Assembly: GCA_027946365.1 (NCBI GenBank)
Contig: JAPEUQ010000008.1
Coordinates: 1,612,001-1,676,000, forward strand
Length of the DNA: 64,000 nt
Source of the DNA: Kalmusia sp. IMI 367209
Taxonomy: Eukaryota > Ascomycota > Dothideomycetes > Pleosporales > Didymosphaeriaceae
Direction of reading: 5' to 3'
Part shown: piece after piece, positions 45,662 to 56,261 of the stretch
Layout: every line of letters begins with the position of its first letter
Position numbering within the stretch: position 1 is the stretch's first letter
The notes under the pieces: model-generated
Told to the model about the DNA's origin: nothing
What the model saw: only the letters and a program-made list of their open reading frames with translations
Databases searched by the model: none
Position numbers and translations under genes: made by a program

Positions 45662-46213
45662 TAAGTCAAGGTGAAGCGGTGATACTGGCCAGGCTAGTCT
45701 GCTAGTGTGAGTGAGGGTTTGTGTAAGTACGGAGGCGATGCTGTCAAACTAATACAGGTGACACATTATCAGCGGATTCGCAATTAGATACTGCATGGGG
45801 CAGGTCCTTGGGAAGGCTAATGGGAGGATGATGATGAAATACGTTTCGCTGGCTAATTTCTGTGGTGGGCCATTGCGACAGCACACCTTCTGCAAACTCG
45901 GCCTATCCGACTCGTTCAACATTTCGTTGGAGCATCGTCATAGCGATAGGCATGTGCTCGAATGATGTGGCGGTTATATCAACGTGAAAGTCTAAGTGGA
46001 GAAGGGTGTGCCTAATCGGGCTAATATTTCCCGTATCGATATATGATTGGATGTAAATGAACGACTACATGCATGTCAAACCAGACTACGAGACAAAAGA
46101 GTGTCAAAGATATCGAAGAAACAACGGAGGGGCTCTTCACACACGAATCGGCAGTCGTGGTCACCGTTCATCGTGTCGGGTGTATGCGCTGTCAAAGATA
46201 TGAAGGAAGCGCG
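45662..46213. other. Spacer between the two Rieske-type genes
   Basis: About 550 bp, no coding signal. It must hold the 3' end of the upstream half-gene and the promoter of the downstream one. Confidence 0.4.
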
Positions 46214-47462
46214 TTAAGAAGTGGTGGGATCGACCAGCTGAACAGCTGTTGTTGTGCTCGAATTATTGATCGCCTGGAGAGCAGGGCTTTGCTCTTCCAT
46301 GTCTGTCTCGTGTTGGGCGCAGACCAGATCAAGCACTTGCTGTTGGTAATCTATAGCAATCGTCAGTAGGACAATGGTCAGTAGTGGTTGATGCTTACAA
46401 GCCACGCCTGTCTCCTTCTCTGGGTTCAAGATTCCTTCAGAGTATATGCCTTTCTCTAGATTCTCTTGAGCTTTCTCGCAAAGTTCGTAGTCTTCCATAG
46501 CTACTTGGCGAACGAACTTATAGTACTCGTCGAATTTGTCTCCAGATTCGAGGTGGTAATAGTCAAATTCCATGCGGGTCACGCCGGGCTTTTCTGTTGG
46601 ACACACGCGGAATGATGACATTCCGCCGCCATACACATTCAGAGTGCAATTTGGGAAGAAGTACAGAAACAAGCCGTCATCAGCCTTGCTTGGGTCAGCG
46701 ACGTGTTGGCAGAAGTTCTTGTGGTTGTAGACCGTATAGAAGGTCGGTGGATAGTATACGCTGAATGATGGATGAGTATATTGGCAATGGAGGCATTCTT
46801 GGTAGCCATCCACCCTGAGAATGTCAACTTTAGGTTGGTAGCTTAAAAACACGGCTCACATTGTCTTCCAGTTGAACTCTAGATACAAATATACGAATTA
46901 GCAAAATCTATTGTCAGCCATAGAAAATCATGCCAGCGCACGAAAAACGTGCAGATGCACCTTCGGGGTCACGTACTGCCTTCATACTTGATGCTGCGCC
47001 GATATGGTAAATTGGTGAAGTCCACTGTATTGATTAGAGGCTTTAGGTCCGGAAAGAATTCGTCGAAAGGAGGTGCTGCATCAGAGATAGTGGAGAACAA
47101 TAGTCCGGTCTCAGTGATATAAAATCGGACTGCCTCTCCCTTTCTCCTGTTAGTGTACAGCACTCTTGAGGAATATGTTGCACTCACAGTGTTCTTATTG
47201 AACACTTTCACGTCATTGATGTCTTCTGACATTCTGCAGACTATGATTGATACCTGGGCCATCTCATACCCCACTTTACCACCCACTGTGTGGAATCGAG
47301 TCAAAGGTCCTAACAGATACCATGACTAGTGCTTGTGAGCGCTCTACTAGCACAAAATGAGTATAGCGAGAGTACCTTTAAGAAGACAGCACGTCGTTCG
47401 AGCTGATACAAAGGCGAGCTGCAGTACCAAGAAGCTGGAAGGGTTCTCGTCAGAGGCGCCAT
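46214..47462 (-). CDS. Ring-hydroxylating oxygenase catalytic half lacking Rieske ligands, 319 aa, six exons
   Basis: Exons on the minus strand are 47462-47376, 47325-47188, 47139-46977, 46878-46860, 46814-46399 and 46350-46214. The phases all fit. The N-terminus (LERRAVFLKSWYLLGPLTRF) is homologous in layout to the neighbouring Rieske protein, but the following 70 residues have no CxH or CxxH pair, so no Rieske cluster can form. The mononuclear iron site is intact: FNWKTMVDGYQECLHCQYTH with His145 and His150, and Asp244 in VAMEDYELCEKAQ as the likely carboxylate ligand. Other family blocks: SVYYPPTFYTVYN, FFPNCTLNVYGGGM and TRMEFDYYH. The C-terminus AVQLVDPTTS is unremarkable. Exon 4 is only 19 nt. 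The fungal catalytic core resembles choline monooxygenase-like proteins; substrate unknown. It sits 550 bp upstream of the Rieske half-gene in the same direction. Confidence 0.85.
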
Positions 47463-47979
47463 TTCTCACTTGAAGATTGCTAGAGTGAAATCTTTGAACT
47501 TTTTGAATACCTGGCTATTTGAAAACATGATTCAAATTGTCGTGTTCCCTTTCAAAGATGATATAGGTTCTATAGCTGATGCACCCGAAGAGGTAAAACT
47601 TCCCCATCCATGCTAGGCGCTAGGGATGCTGAAGGTGAGGTGTCGTAATGTGGGGCCCGGTCCCTTGCAAATGTGATTTACAGCATTAGCATTTGTTGCT
47701 CTACAGCTGGGGCCCAATCACCGGAATAAACAAGAGTGGACGATATTGATCGATTAACGTCAGTCATTTGGGTCACTACGTGAGCAATCGTGTTCCGAGC
47801 AGGCGCGTTAGGACAGCCACGTGATAGCCTCATCGCTTGGGTCGGGGCTTTCTCGGCATCGTCCACTTCATCGTTTCGGTAACTCTCTTGGCCTTGTCCA
47901 TCAAAGCATTTCATCACCGGCTGTTGCATTGCCTCCAATTCGTGAGGACACGAAAGGCACAAAGGAATCAGAGGAGGGA
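47463..47979. promoter_or_regulatory. Divergent region between catalytic half-gene and acetyltransferase
   Basis: About 515 bp between divergent starts. The acetyltransferase frame is open upstream of its first ATG, to a stop at 47809-47811, so the 5' leader is in frame; no TATA box is evident. Confidence 0.4.
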
Positions 47980-48525
47980 ATGGAAGGCTCCGTGGAAGGA
48001 AAATTAGCTTGGCGGAAGTTGTCTGCCAGCGACATCCCCAGTCTCGTCCGCGTTGCCGATTGCGTCCACCCGGATCTCCCTGAGAGCGAAGAGGTATTTG
48101 CCGAGCGCTTCAGACTCTTTCCTGAAGGTTGCTTGGCTCTCACGAGCGAAGGAAGCAATGCAAACGCATTGTTCGGCTACGCTATCTCTCATCCAATACG
48201 CAAGCGCCAACCGCCAGCGTTGAACAGCTTGCTCAAGGAAATAGCTCCTGATGCCGACCAGTATTATATTCATGATCTCGCAATTCTGCCTGAGTTACGC
48301 GGACAAGGCCTAGCGCAGGACTGCATATCGAGACTTCTTCTTGTCGCTCAACCATTTCAAACAATGAGCCTCATATCTGTGTACGGCACCGGCCAGTTCT
48401 GGGGGAAGTATGGCTTCGCTCCTGCTGAAGTGGATAAAGGTTTGAGAAAGAAGTTGATGGGCTATGGGGATGATGCCGAATACCTCGAACGCGAAAACAA
48501 GGAATACGAACCACGCACGGGGTAA
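47980..48525 (+). CDS. GNAT-family N-acetyltransferase, 181 aa
   Basis: The frame is open from 47812 but its first ATG is at 47980 (MEGSVEGKLAWRKLSASDI), which also gives the usual GNAT spacing. The start block LAWRKLSASDIPSLVRVAD is the beta1-alpha1 unit; motif A is IHDLAILPELRGQGLAQDCI, where the R/Q-x-x-G-x-G/A acetyl-CoA loop is RGQGLA. The following VYGTGQFWGKYGFAP is the conserved C-terminal segment with the FW..YGF pattern. No targeting signal with this start. It faces away from the oxygenase half-gene, but there is no sequence evidence that they work together. Substrate not predictable. Confidence 0.85.
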   Translation: MEGSVEGKLAWRKLSASDIPSLVRVADCVHPDLPESEEVFAERFRLFPEGCLALTSEGSNANALFGYAISHPIRKRQPPALNSLLKEIAPDADQYYIHDLAILPELRGQGLAQDCISRLLLVAQPFQTMSLISVYGTGQFWGKYGFAPAEVDKGLRKKLMGYGDDAEYLERENKEYEPRTG

Positions 48526-48984
48526 AAGTCTATTTGGTTATTCAAGTGCTATTATATGGTTTCCAAGCGCTGACGAGACTCTTGGAATCTTGGTGAGATG
48601 GTAGTGAGGTAGGGGCCTGCCTATTTAGGTGAGCGTATTCAAGGTAATGATTGATGGCTCGGATAAGCGTACGTGGTCTAGTCTTATATGCTAACGCAGG
48701 TTTACTCTCGATACGAGCTTGAAAAAGACATGCGCAACACGCGCTTGTTCGGACGCGCAGGCTAGTTGATTCGGTAACATCTAGTCCACCAATGCTTGCT
48801 TCTCAAATATGCGAGATACTATGGGGCCAAATCAGGTTTGGACCCAACCCCCACCAACGCATATTGCGTGGAAGCCGGCGCTGTGCAAATTCGTTCTCCG
48901 TGAATTCTACGTCTCCCCTCTCACGGAACATACCACGTCTTGCAGCTTGCACGAGCAATTATCCGTCCGATGTGATACAGAAAC
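48526..48984. other. Short intergenic region
   Basis: About 460 bp. A short ATG frame at 48792 is unconvincing. No motif recognised. Confidence 0.35.
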
Positions 48985-50457
48985 ATGGCAACTCCAAGTC
49001 CAACAGTGTTTCGTCATGCAGTTCGGGTCTGCAGCGAGCTCAACGGTGAAGCAGTTTACGAATGCTTGATATCATTCCTAGGCGAAGATGGCGGACCATC
49101 ACGAAATTTGCGAGAAGTCTTGCTTCGTTCACTAGGCATACATGTAATCTCGCTGGCTTCGTATGGTCACTTGATGAATATGCAGGGTTTTGCTTCCGCG
49201 CGCTCACCAAAGGCCTACATGCTACTCTTTGCGTACTTCTGCTTTCCAGCATTACCGATAACTCTAATTTTCATGCGGACTGCGGCTGTTCTCACGCGAG
49301 CGCCCCGGAAACAATATATTCATTACCGTTACTGGATCGCAGCATGCCTTGGCAGCCATGTTTCGGTCGCTGGAGCGCCGGTTCCTCTATGCGACATAGA
49401 GTCAACGCATATACACTTCAAAAAGTTGAACTACAACCTGGTTTGGCTGGCGCGGCTTGGTGTCATGTCCCTGTTGCTAGTTCAGTACATGGGCAGCCTT
49501 GGAATCTGGTTTCGGTTTCGGTTCCTTTTTGACGATCGGCTACAAATGTATGGCAATATCGACTGGCGAAATTTTGAACTGGCTCTTGGAGGCACGGTCG
49601 CTGTTATCAACAGTATCATCCTCGCCGCATTGAATCTGGAATGGCAACAGATATCCGATGAGATAGTCTCTGTGCAGAGCTCTCGGGAACCAGAACGAAC
49701 CTTCACGGACCTCACGGAGCGAACAAATACGTTAGACATGGAGGGTTGCTGGCCCGCGCCCATGAGTGTCGATATGAGTGAGCAAGCTATGCCGGCCCGC
49801 TCTTCATTAGACAAGATCCGGTTGTATAACCATGCTTGTCTTTGCTGGCTCGACCATTGGTTCCCCGAGCCCATTCAACGTAGCGTAGAGGGTGCAATTG
49901 TTACGCAAATCGTCATTGGCTTCATAGACATGGCGTGCGTTTCATGGCAAGCCCACCATCGCATAGGTTTGACAATGCTCATGCTGGATAAAGCCCCAAC
50001 TGCTATACGGGGATTTCGAAAACACACGTCACCTGGCGCGGTCGTGCGCTTCATTGGCCCAAATTCTGGCCCGTTCACTGTCTATGGACCAAAAGAAATA
50101 AACCGCGATGCAGTCTTCTTCATAATGTCCTACATCGTTCCCATTCTCATGACAATATCTGCAATCATACGCCTATTTGCTCGTAGTAAAATGATAAAAA
50201 ACTACGTACCAAAGACGAGAACGTTGTTGACGTTTTGCGACAGTTGGGTTACCGGCGGACGAAGTATTGTATCATTTCCTTGCTTCTTCATCGTGTTTTC
50301 TCTTTGCCTTGGCAGGAACATAGCATCTTTCATTCGGAATGTTGAAATGTACAATTCCGTTTCTACGATACTGGACGAAGGCTCTCGATGGGATCGTCTG
50401 CATCTAGGAGCTTATTTGTATAAGGATCCTTGGTACGACAACATGTATATACTTTGA
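48985..50457 (+). CDS. Multi-pass membrane protein of unknown family, 490 aa
   Basis: Single exon, ATG at 48985. At least five hydrophobic segments are evident, for example YMLLFAYFCFPALPITLIFM, WLARLGVMSLLLVQYMGSL, LALGGTVAVINSIILAAL, FIMSYIVPILMTISAIIRLF and SFPCFFIVFSLCLGRNI. Loops carry few charged residues until the central one (SREPERTFTDLTERTNTLDM). Tyr and Trp near the C-terminus (RWDRLHLGAYLYKDPWYDN) are unusual. I do not recognise a transporter or receptor signature. A long uninterrupted frame with membrane-like hydrophobicity supports a real gene; it may be fungus-specific. Neighbours give no clue. Confidence 0.75.
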   Translation: MATPSPTVFRHAVRVCSELNGEAVYECLISFLGEDGGPSRNLREVLLRSLGIHVISLASYGHLMNMQGFASARSPKAYMLLFAYFCFPALPITLIFMRTAAVLTRAPRKQYIHYRYWIAACLGSHVSVAGAPVPLCDIESTHIHFKKLNYNLVWLARLGVMSLLLVQYMGSLGIWFRFRFLFDDRLQMYGNIDWRNFELALGGTVAVINSIILAALNLEWQQISDEIVSVQSSREPERTFTDLTERTNTLDMEGCWPAPMSVDMSEQAMPARSSLDKIRLYNHACLCWLDHWFPEPIQRSVEGAIVTQIVIGFIDMACVSWQAHHRIGLTMLMLDKAPTAIRGFRKHTSPGAVVRFIGPNSGPFTVYGPKEINRDAVFFIMSYIVPILMTISAIIRLFARSKMIKNYVPKTRTLLTFCDSWVTGGRSIVSFPCFFIVFSLCLGRNIASFIRNVEMYNSVSTILDEGSRWDRLHLGAYLYKDPWYDNMYIL

Positions 50458-50784
50458 GCCGGTCCGCTTTAGCTTATAGCAGCTCCACGATTTACCACTT
50501 ACTAGCGATAATCATGAATCCTGGGAAACCGGTAAAGTGGTAGCGATTCACACATCAATACTCAATGTCATAGTGAACATCATGTTTCCTACGTTATGCA
50601 CACCAAACATTCATACAATATACGCGCGTCAAAGCATGCTAACATGCAAAAATAATTCGCTTTCCACCGGCCAATGCCGTAACCAATAAAGCCAGCCAAT
50701 GAACCCAAAAACGCCTTGCTCGCAAGTGCTTCATTCCAAACTCCATTCGCCATGCCAGACCTGTTCCCATGTGCATTCATCTTC

Positions 50785-53232
50785 TCAACTCGCAACATCA
50801 TTCGGATCTTCTAGCCTCTCCTGGATCAGTTCAACCTGCTTGACAGGATGCAGCAGCATAGCAGGCAAACACATTCTGCCTTCACCCGCTAGCTCCTCTT
50901 GCTCGCCACCGTCATTGTCGACCTTGTAGCCGAGCCACCGCTTCCACAAATTAGGCGCATGGCCAGCATGATAGTACCACGTTGTTCCTAGGAAGTTGTG
51001 CTGTCTCTCATCTGAGAAAATTGAAAGGCGACCCCCGCCGCTCGCACCGTTCCTGCCATTGTTGAAAATAGCGGCAAGGTACTGCACAGGCCATTTTCGA
51101 TCGATGAAGACAGGGTGCGGGGCGTAGACTGCCTTGAGGCCGTGGTGCAGCGCGCATGATGCGGGCCACATTTCGGAGAACATTGTGTGTCGCTTAAGCG
51201 ATTGCTCGCGGTGCATGGTCTCGAGGAGCCGGCGAGAGAGACGGCCAGATGTATTGATTGCAACGCGGCGAGGTGGAAGGCCTTGTGTCTTGTTGTAGCC
51301 TGTGACATCTTCGGCGAGTATCCAATTCGTGTGATCGGGGTCAAAGAGTGGATTGAGGACGATCAGGTCGGCGGGCTCGCCCACACCCCATTGAAATTTG
51401 TCTTCCTGAAATCTTCGGGGTGGTTTGGTATCTTCGTCAATCTCAATATCAGGATAATCAAGCGGAATTTCCGGACCCCATATTGGCTTCTCGGGCTTTT
51501 GTGATTCAAGTTCAGGCATATGTGGGTTTGGAGGAAGGTGCGAAGACCAGGCGTTGGCTTTGCTGTTAGTACCGTGCTCAGTCTGAACGCGCACCATCTG
51601 GGAAAAATCTTCCCAAGACTCATGTACGGCAGGGACGTAGAAGCGAGCATTGCGCTCCCAGAGTCCTTTACGGGGTTGTTTGTCTGTCCATTCACTAATC
51701 TTTTTGAATAGATGATAGTAGTGACCCGTGTAGCGGACATCCATCTCCCAGTGCCAGAAGAATTCGAATTCGGGATGCTGGTGGGCGAAATATGTGACAG
51801 GCATATACGCTGAGCGGTAAGCACCATGGACGGGCAGATCGCGGTACATAGAATCCTCAATGCCACCATAAATGAGTCCCATTTGGCGTTCCGACCAAAG
51901 TGTGCCCATTCCGGCAAACTCGGCGGGTAGTGATTTGTTGAGGACCTCTTGATAAACATCGTCTTCAGCCCAGATTTGCTTGTTATCATCCTTGACATGG
52001 ATTAAGAAGTGTACCTGGAACTCGCCGCCGGATCCAATGCTAAGCTCGGAGATGAGAGATCGGAGGTACATGATGTCCTCGTCATCGTACTCGTAATCCG
52101 ACCACGTCCTGATGAGGACCGCTGTGCGTGGAAGGAGCTTATTGTGTTTCACGTCTAGTGATGCCCGAACGGTTCCGTTGACGGACTTCTTATCGCCTTC
52201 TGCTCGAACATTGAGCGTTGTAGCATCTGACTCACTTGCAGTCATGGTTTGAAATTTTTGCTTGTGAGCGTCGGACATGGGCTTAAAACGATGCTTGTTC
52301 TTTTCCAAGCAGCGATCTAGCGCATCAGCCCATTTAACTTCGCGGAAGTCGACCTCTGGGCTTTGTTCCCAAACCTTTTCGCTGCCTTCTCGTTCACCTT
52401 CCATGGCGGCACCAGTGCCCCCTCGTCTCTTCGAGTATCCGAGTCCGTACGGACCTAACCGTCCGAAACGCTCGAAGCATACGTCATTCCGTAGACCAAG
52501 CAGATCGTAGGAGCCTATCACATTGTCCGGTGTCCCCTTCGTAATTCCGTTGTATACCCTCATCGGTGGAACCTGTATCTTATCTTTCGCGTCCAGATAA
52601 CATGTCTTCACCGGACCGTACTCTTCGATGTAATTTTTACTCTCATAGTCGGGATACGGATTGAAGGGTACAGAATCGGGCACGTTCCCGCCTTCCGAGC
52701 GTTTCTCCTTGGGCGAGACTTCCTTGGCCTCCTGTTCTGGCATCTCAGGATCTATGTCTTCCTTCGTTGGGTACTCCGGCACATTCTCCTTCCTGCTAAC
52801 CAGCGTCCGTATCCCACCGTGGTATCTCTTCAGGAAAGGGAAGCTTTCCCATACCGGCTTCTCAGGCGTAACTTTATGCAGGCCTAACTCAGCGCTCTGT
52901 ATTGATGCCCAGCTTCGATGAAAGAGAAAGAAAATGAACAGCAATATTGTAGTCCCAATTGCTAGCCCAAAGTACCTTGTGAAGGCTCGCGGATTCTTGT
53001 AGCTGTAGGCGCTCACCGACGGTCGGAAGGGTGCCCTCAGTGCTCGTTTGGGCGGTACGTATGCGCTCGAAGACGATCGTGATGAGTAAGGAGAAGATGT
53101 GGCGGAGGAGTTGTAGCTCTCATCGTCGCTACTGCTATGTTTCTCATAGTCAAGATCTTCGACATCGTATGCGGGGATTTCGTTGTAGTGTAGCTTCCGC
53201 TTCGCCACCTGCAGTGGCCGGAAGCCCAACAT
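50785..53232 (-). CDS. DUF3405 family membrane protein (glycosyltransferase-like), 815 aa
   Basis: Single exon from an ATG at 53232. A Ser-rich cytosolic N-terminus (SSSDDESYNSSATSSPYSS) is followed by one TM helix (YFGLAIGTTILLFIFFLFH), i.e. a type II topology. The large lumenal region has the DUF3405 hallmarks: TAVLIRTWSDYEYDDEDIMY, GEFQVHFLIHVKDDN, HPEFEFFWHWEMDVRYTGHY and WEDFSQMV. The DVRYTG region resembles glycosyltransferase DxD-type sites and the family is annotated only by domain number, so a Golgi glycosyltransferase role is inference. Later blocks FKFQWGV-like and MHREQSLKRHTMFSEM are also typical. Length is normal for the family. Confidence 0.88.
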   Translation of the reverse strand: MLGFRPLQVAKRKLHYNEIPAYDVEDLDYEKHSSSDDESYNSSATSSPYSSRSSSSAYVPPKRALRAPFRPSVSAYSYKNPRAFTRYFGLAIGTTILLFIFFLFHRSWASIQSAELGLHKVTPEKPVWESFPFLKRYHGGIRTLVSRKENVPEYPTKEDIDPEMPEQEAKEVSPKEKRSEGGNVPDSVPFNPYPDYESKNYIEEYGPVKTCYLDAKDKIQVPPMRVYNGITKGTPDNVIGSYDLLGLRNDVCFERFGRLGPYGLGYSKRRGGTGAAMEGEREGSEKVWEQSPEVDFREVKWADALDRCLEKNKHRFKPMSDAHKQKFQTMTASESDATTLNVRAEGDKKSVNGTVRASLDVKHNKLLPRTAVLIRTWSDYEYDDEDIMYLRSLISELSIGSGGEFQVHFLIHVKDDNKQIWAEDDVYQEVLNKSLPAEFAGMGTLWSERQMGLIYGGIEDSMYRDLPVHGAYRSAYMPVTYFAHQHPEFEFFWHWEMDVRYTGHYYHLFKKISEWTDKQPRKGLWERNARFYVPAVHESWEDFSQMVRVQTEHGTNSKANAWSSHLPPNPHMPELESQKPEKPIWGPEIPLDYPDIEIDEDTKPPRRFQEDKFQWGVGEPADLIVLNPLFDPDHTNWILAEDVTGYNKTQGLPPRRVAINTSGRLSRRLLETMHREQSLKRHTMFSEMWPASCALHHGLKAVYAPHPVFIDRKWPVQYLAAIFNNGRNGASGGGRLSIFSDERQHNFLGTTWYYHAGHAPNLWKRWLGYKVDNDGGEQEELAGEGRMCLPAMLLHPVKQVELIQERLEDPNDVAS

Positions 53233-53910
53233 CGCGTCAACCTTTCGACAGACGCACGAATGTTATCTCACGTGGTATGCGGGAAGTATGGTGGGTCTCC
53301 GGGTTTGAGAGCGAGGAATGCGGCCGCAAATAACGTGAAGGGTTGCTGCTACAGTCAGGTACCAATTCTCGGTGTGATGTAATTTATTTTAGCAGCGAAG
53401 CGCGTAACAATGTCGTAGAAGCAAAGGCTGCGCGTCTTGAGTTGTCACCTTGAAGATAGGTGAAAGTCGAGGTGCACCTAGGCAATGCCAAGACCAAACA
53501 CAACTAGTGGTTGTCCCAGCAGCCGCGAGTCATGCACGGGCCACTTCCATCTTCGCGTCACTGCAGAGCATGCTCCATGCACTAACTACAATTCATCGAC
53601 TGTTTACCACTGTACTTCTATTCGTGTGGACAAGCCGTCTACTAGAGAGTCGTGTATATTCCTTATAGCTTATGGGTGTGGATCCATGTCTAGGCGGCAC
53701 GTCTCCGCAAAACGTACTAGTAAATGAGCGAGATAATTAAAGCAATGTATAGGAGTGTTTCCTGTATTGGCAAATTGAGTCCTTGGGATCCATAAACGTT
53801 TCGACATGTGTGCCTATTGCTACCTGATCCCAAAGCCTTTTGAAAGCATACCTGACCCTTGTAGAAGCAAGAAACAACATGTTCTTCATATACAAGCTCA
53901 ACAGCCCGTC
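53233..53910. other. Intergenic region
   Basis: About 680 bp; short frames only. It contains the promoter of the DUF3405 gene and the 3' end of the next gene. Confidence 0.35.
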
Positions 53911-54921
53911 TCATTCTGTCGCTGCTACCCGACCCTCATTGAAAGATATCCAAAGCACTACCCAAAAAGCGACAGCGACACCTAGCATCCCCGCCACGCC
54001 GACCATCCAGCCCTGTCGCCTCCTTGCATATCCCTCTTTCTTTCTCTCAACTCTCTTCTTCCACCTACTGAACCACCAATCAACATATCCTTTCTCAAGA
54101 TCCAAATTGTTTTCTTGATCATCGTCTGTGCCATTATAATCATCTTCCTCCAAATCTTCACAAAACACCCTGACCTGCCACCCTGGCCTTGCTCTTGCAT
54201 CCCAATCACCTGCGCTGACCTGCATATCCTCGCACTCATCCCATATCAAGGTACAAATCATGCCGTCTGTATGTAACGCATGTACAAGGAGCTCCATGTA
54301 CTTCCAAGAACGGAAGACGTTGTATTCAAGCGCGTATCTATGTGTCTTATAGCCGAAGTCGAACGTTAAACATATCGGCATGGGCGCCGTCGTGAGTGGC
54401 CGCTTCTCACAATTTGAAGAGCTTTTGAAGACATATTCGGAAGAGGTATCGTATCGGTAGAGAGTTTGCAGTGGTAACCATGCACCAGCTTCCGGGTCGT
54501 CACTTCCTTCAATAACCCGTGGCCATGGTTGCGATTTCCTCCACCACAATGCCCTCACAGATCTCGTTAGCTTTCCTGCATCTCTGAATCCGCTCCAAGC
54601 GATGTAAACCCCTTTCTCCAGTGACGAGGTGATCGAGGTCGCGAGCGTTGAGCCCGTTTTAGAACTGCCCCAAGACGATGTACTCTCGATTGTCTTTGCC
54701 GATTTAAAGCTAGCCGACGATTGGAGAATGGGACTGGCATTGTCCCCTTTGTCGCTACGAGATTCTGAAGGATAAATGTGATCTATATCGGTTCGGCATG
54801 GAGGACTTGAGCTAGAAGGTAGAACGAAGGGATTGCTGTATGTCTTTTCACCATCTCCAAGATCAACGACGCGAGGTACCGACATGATCACCCTTATTCT
54901 TGTATTCTTGGTACTAACCAT
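53911..54921 (-). CDS. Tail-anchored protein of unknown family, 336 aa
   Basis: Single exon. Two starts are possible: MVSTKNTRIRVI at 54921 or a second Met 12 residues later (MSVPRVVDLGDGEKTY). The N-terminal third is Ser-rich and probably disordered. Middle blocks include SSLEKGVYIAWSGFRDAGKL and FDFGYKTHRYALEYNVFRSW. The C-terminus has a basic juxtamembrane stretch (KKRVERKKEGYARRRQ) and one hydrophobic helix (GMLGVAVAFWVVLWISF) close to the end, so it should be a tail-anchored membrane protein with most of it in the cytosol. I do not recognise the family. Coding potential is supported by length and composition only. Confidence 0.7.
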   Translation of the reverse strand: MVSTKNTRIRVIMSVPRVVDLGDGEKTYSNPFVLPSSSSPPCRTDIDHIYPSESRSDKGDNASPILQSSASFKSAKTIESTSSWGSSKTGSTLATSITSSLEKGVYIAWSGFRDAGKLTRSVRALWWRKSQPWPRVIEGSDDPEAGAWLPLQTLYRYDTSSEYVFKSSSNCEKRPLTTAPMPICLTFDFGYKTHRYALEYNVFRSWKYMELLVHALHTDGMICTLIWDECEDMQVSAGDWDARARPGWQVRVFCEDLEEDDYNGTDDDQENNLDLEKGYVDWWFSRWKKRVERKKEGYARRRQGWMVGVAGMLGVAVAFWVVLWISFNEGRVAATE

Positions 54922-56261
54922 GAATAACAGACGCCTAGCACTAAGTGTAGACCCCTACCTGTCTGGGCTGACCCCTTTATACTAGGACCAACACTGCACT
55001 CATCATCTCTTTCGCAATCGCCAATCATCAGCATCCATTTTCATGTCTCAACACCACACAGTTGCCCTTGCAAACCGTTACACTTGCAAGACCATTATCT
55101 TGGCCTAATTCTTAATATGCCATCTCTCCCAACAAGGCACCACTCATCTACCTCGCCTGCCCTGCGATTGCACACCCCGATACGGGTGCGACAGTGACCA
55201 TTGCACCCGTGCCTCGCCGTCTCAGCCTTACATAAAGGTGCTGCAAAGTTCACCGGTCAATTTCACGGCCGGTGTTTGGCAGCTTGACAAGTGTTGCAAA
55301 AACACCCGCCGCATAAAATAGGTCCCGTCGGATACATGCAGCTTCTCAATCCTCCAAAATGCAACAAGAGGATTCCTAGATGCAGCTAGGTACTATCGTA
55401 GCACCAAACTGCGTCCAGACCCCACTGAAGGAACGGGTGGCACTGGAAGAGTAACACGATCTTTGGACGACCAAACAAGCAAGTTGGATACCTTGGGAAA
55501 GAGGCAGTAGCTAGGCCAATCTAATACTTAGAACAGTAAGTGGTAGCAAACAATTCCTAACCGACCCGTCTCTGCCTCGATGCTGCGAAGTAGCATCGGA
55601 TGTACTGTGTACGGCGATTTGACATGTCCGGGAAGACAGGTTGTCAACCCGACTGGACTTCGAAGGTGCGTCCACCCACTGTTCTCAGAACACAAGCGGA
55701 CACCAACAGCGTCGCGGTCGACACCACCTGCCTTCAAATTGTCCATTTATTGGCTACTGCAGGAGCATGCTGTCGAGTTAATGGAAGCTCTGCCTCGAAT
55801 ACAACTCACTGATGATCGTCATAGAGCTCTCGAAGAAATTGTCTGCGCATGGCCCTAATGCGTTCGTGCGGTATTATTATAGCTAGGGAAGGACGGGATA
55901 TAGACGAGATGGCACGCACGTACGGCAACATTCAGTAGAGGAACGCAAAACAATTGCTACTGGAGCCATGAAATAGCGGGGCTGAATGTTAGCTGTAGGC
56001 GACAAATAGCTTCTGACTGGAGATGGTCATAACATTAAGAAACAAATCATATTGGTGAATCATATACTGAGCTTCCCCATAAACTCATCATGAGCATCGC
56101 ACACTTTACTTCGCCGCCAGCGCATCTCCACAAGGAAGGCTACTCCATCACCCAGCCGTCTATTAAACAGAGCGAGAATACAGTGTGCGCGCCAACTCAG
56201 CGAGCTAGCGAAAGCCGAAGCCCAGTCGGAAATCAGGAACGAGAAGAAAGATGAATTTGGC
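54922..56261. other. Gene-poor region upstream of tail-anchored gene
   Basis: About 1.3 kb with no supported coding sequence. Confidence 0.4.

Noticed and set aside
47821..47979. Longer N-terminus of the acetyltransferase from a GTG
   Set aside because: Eukaryotic gene with an in-frame ATG at 47980 just before the conserved first GNAT strand.
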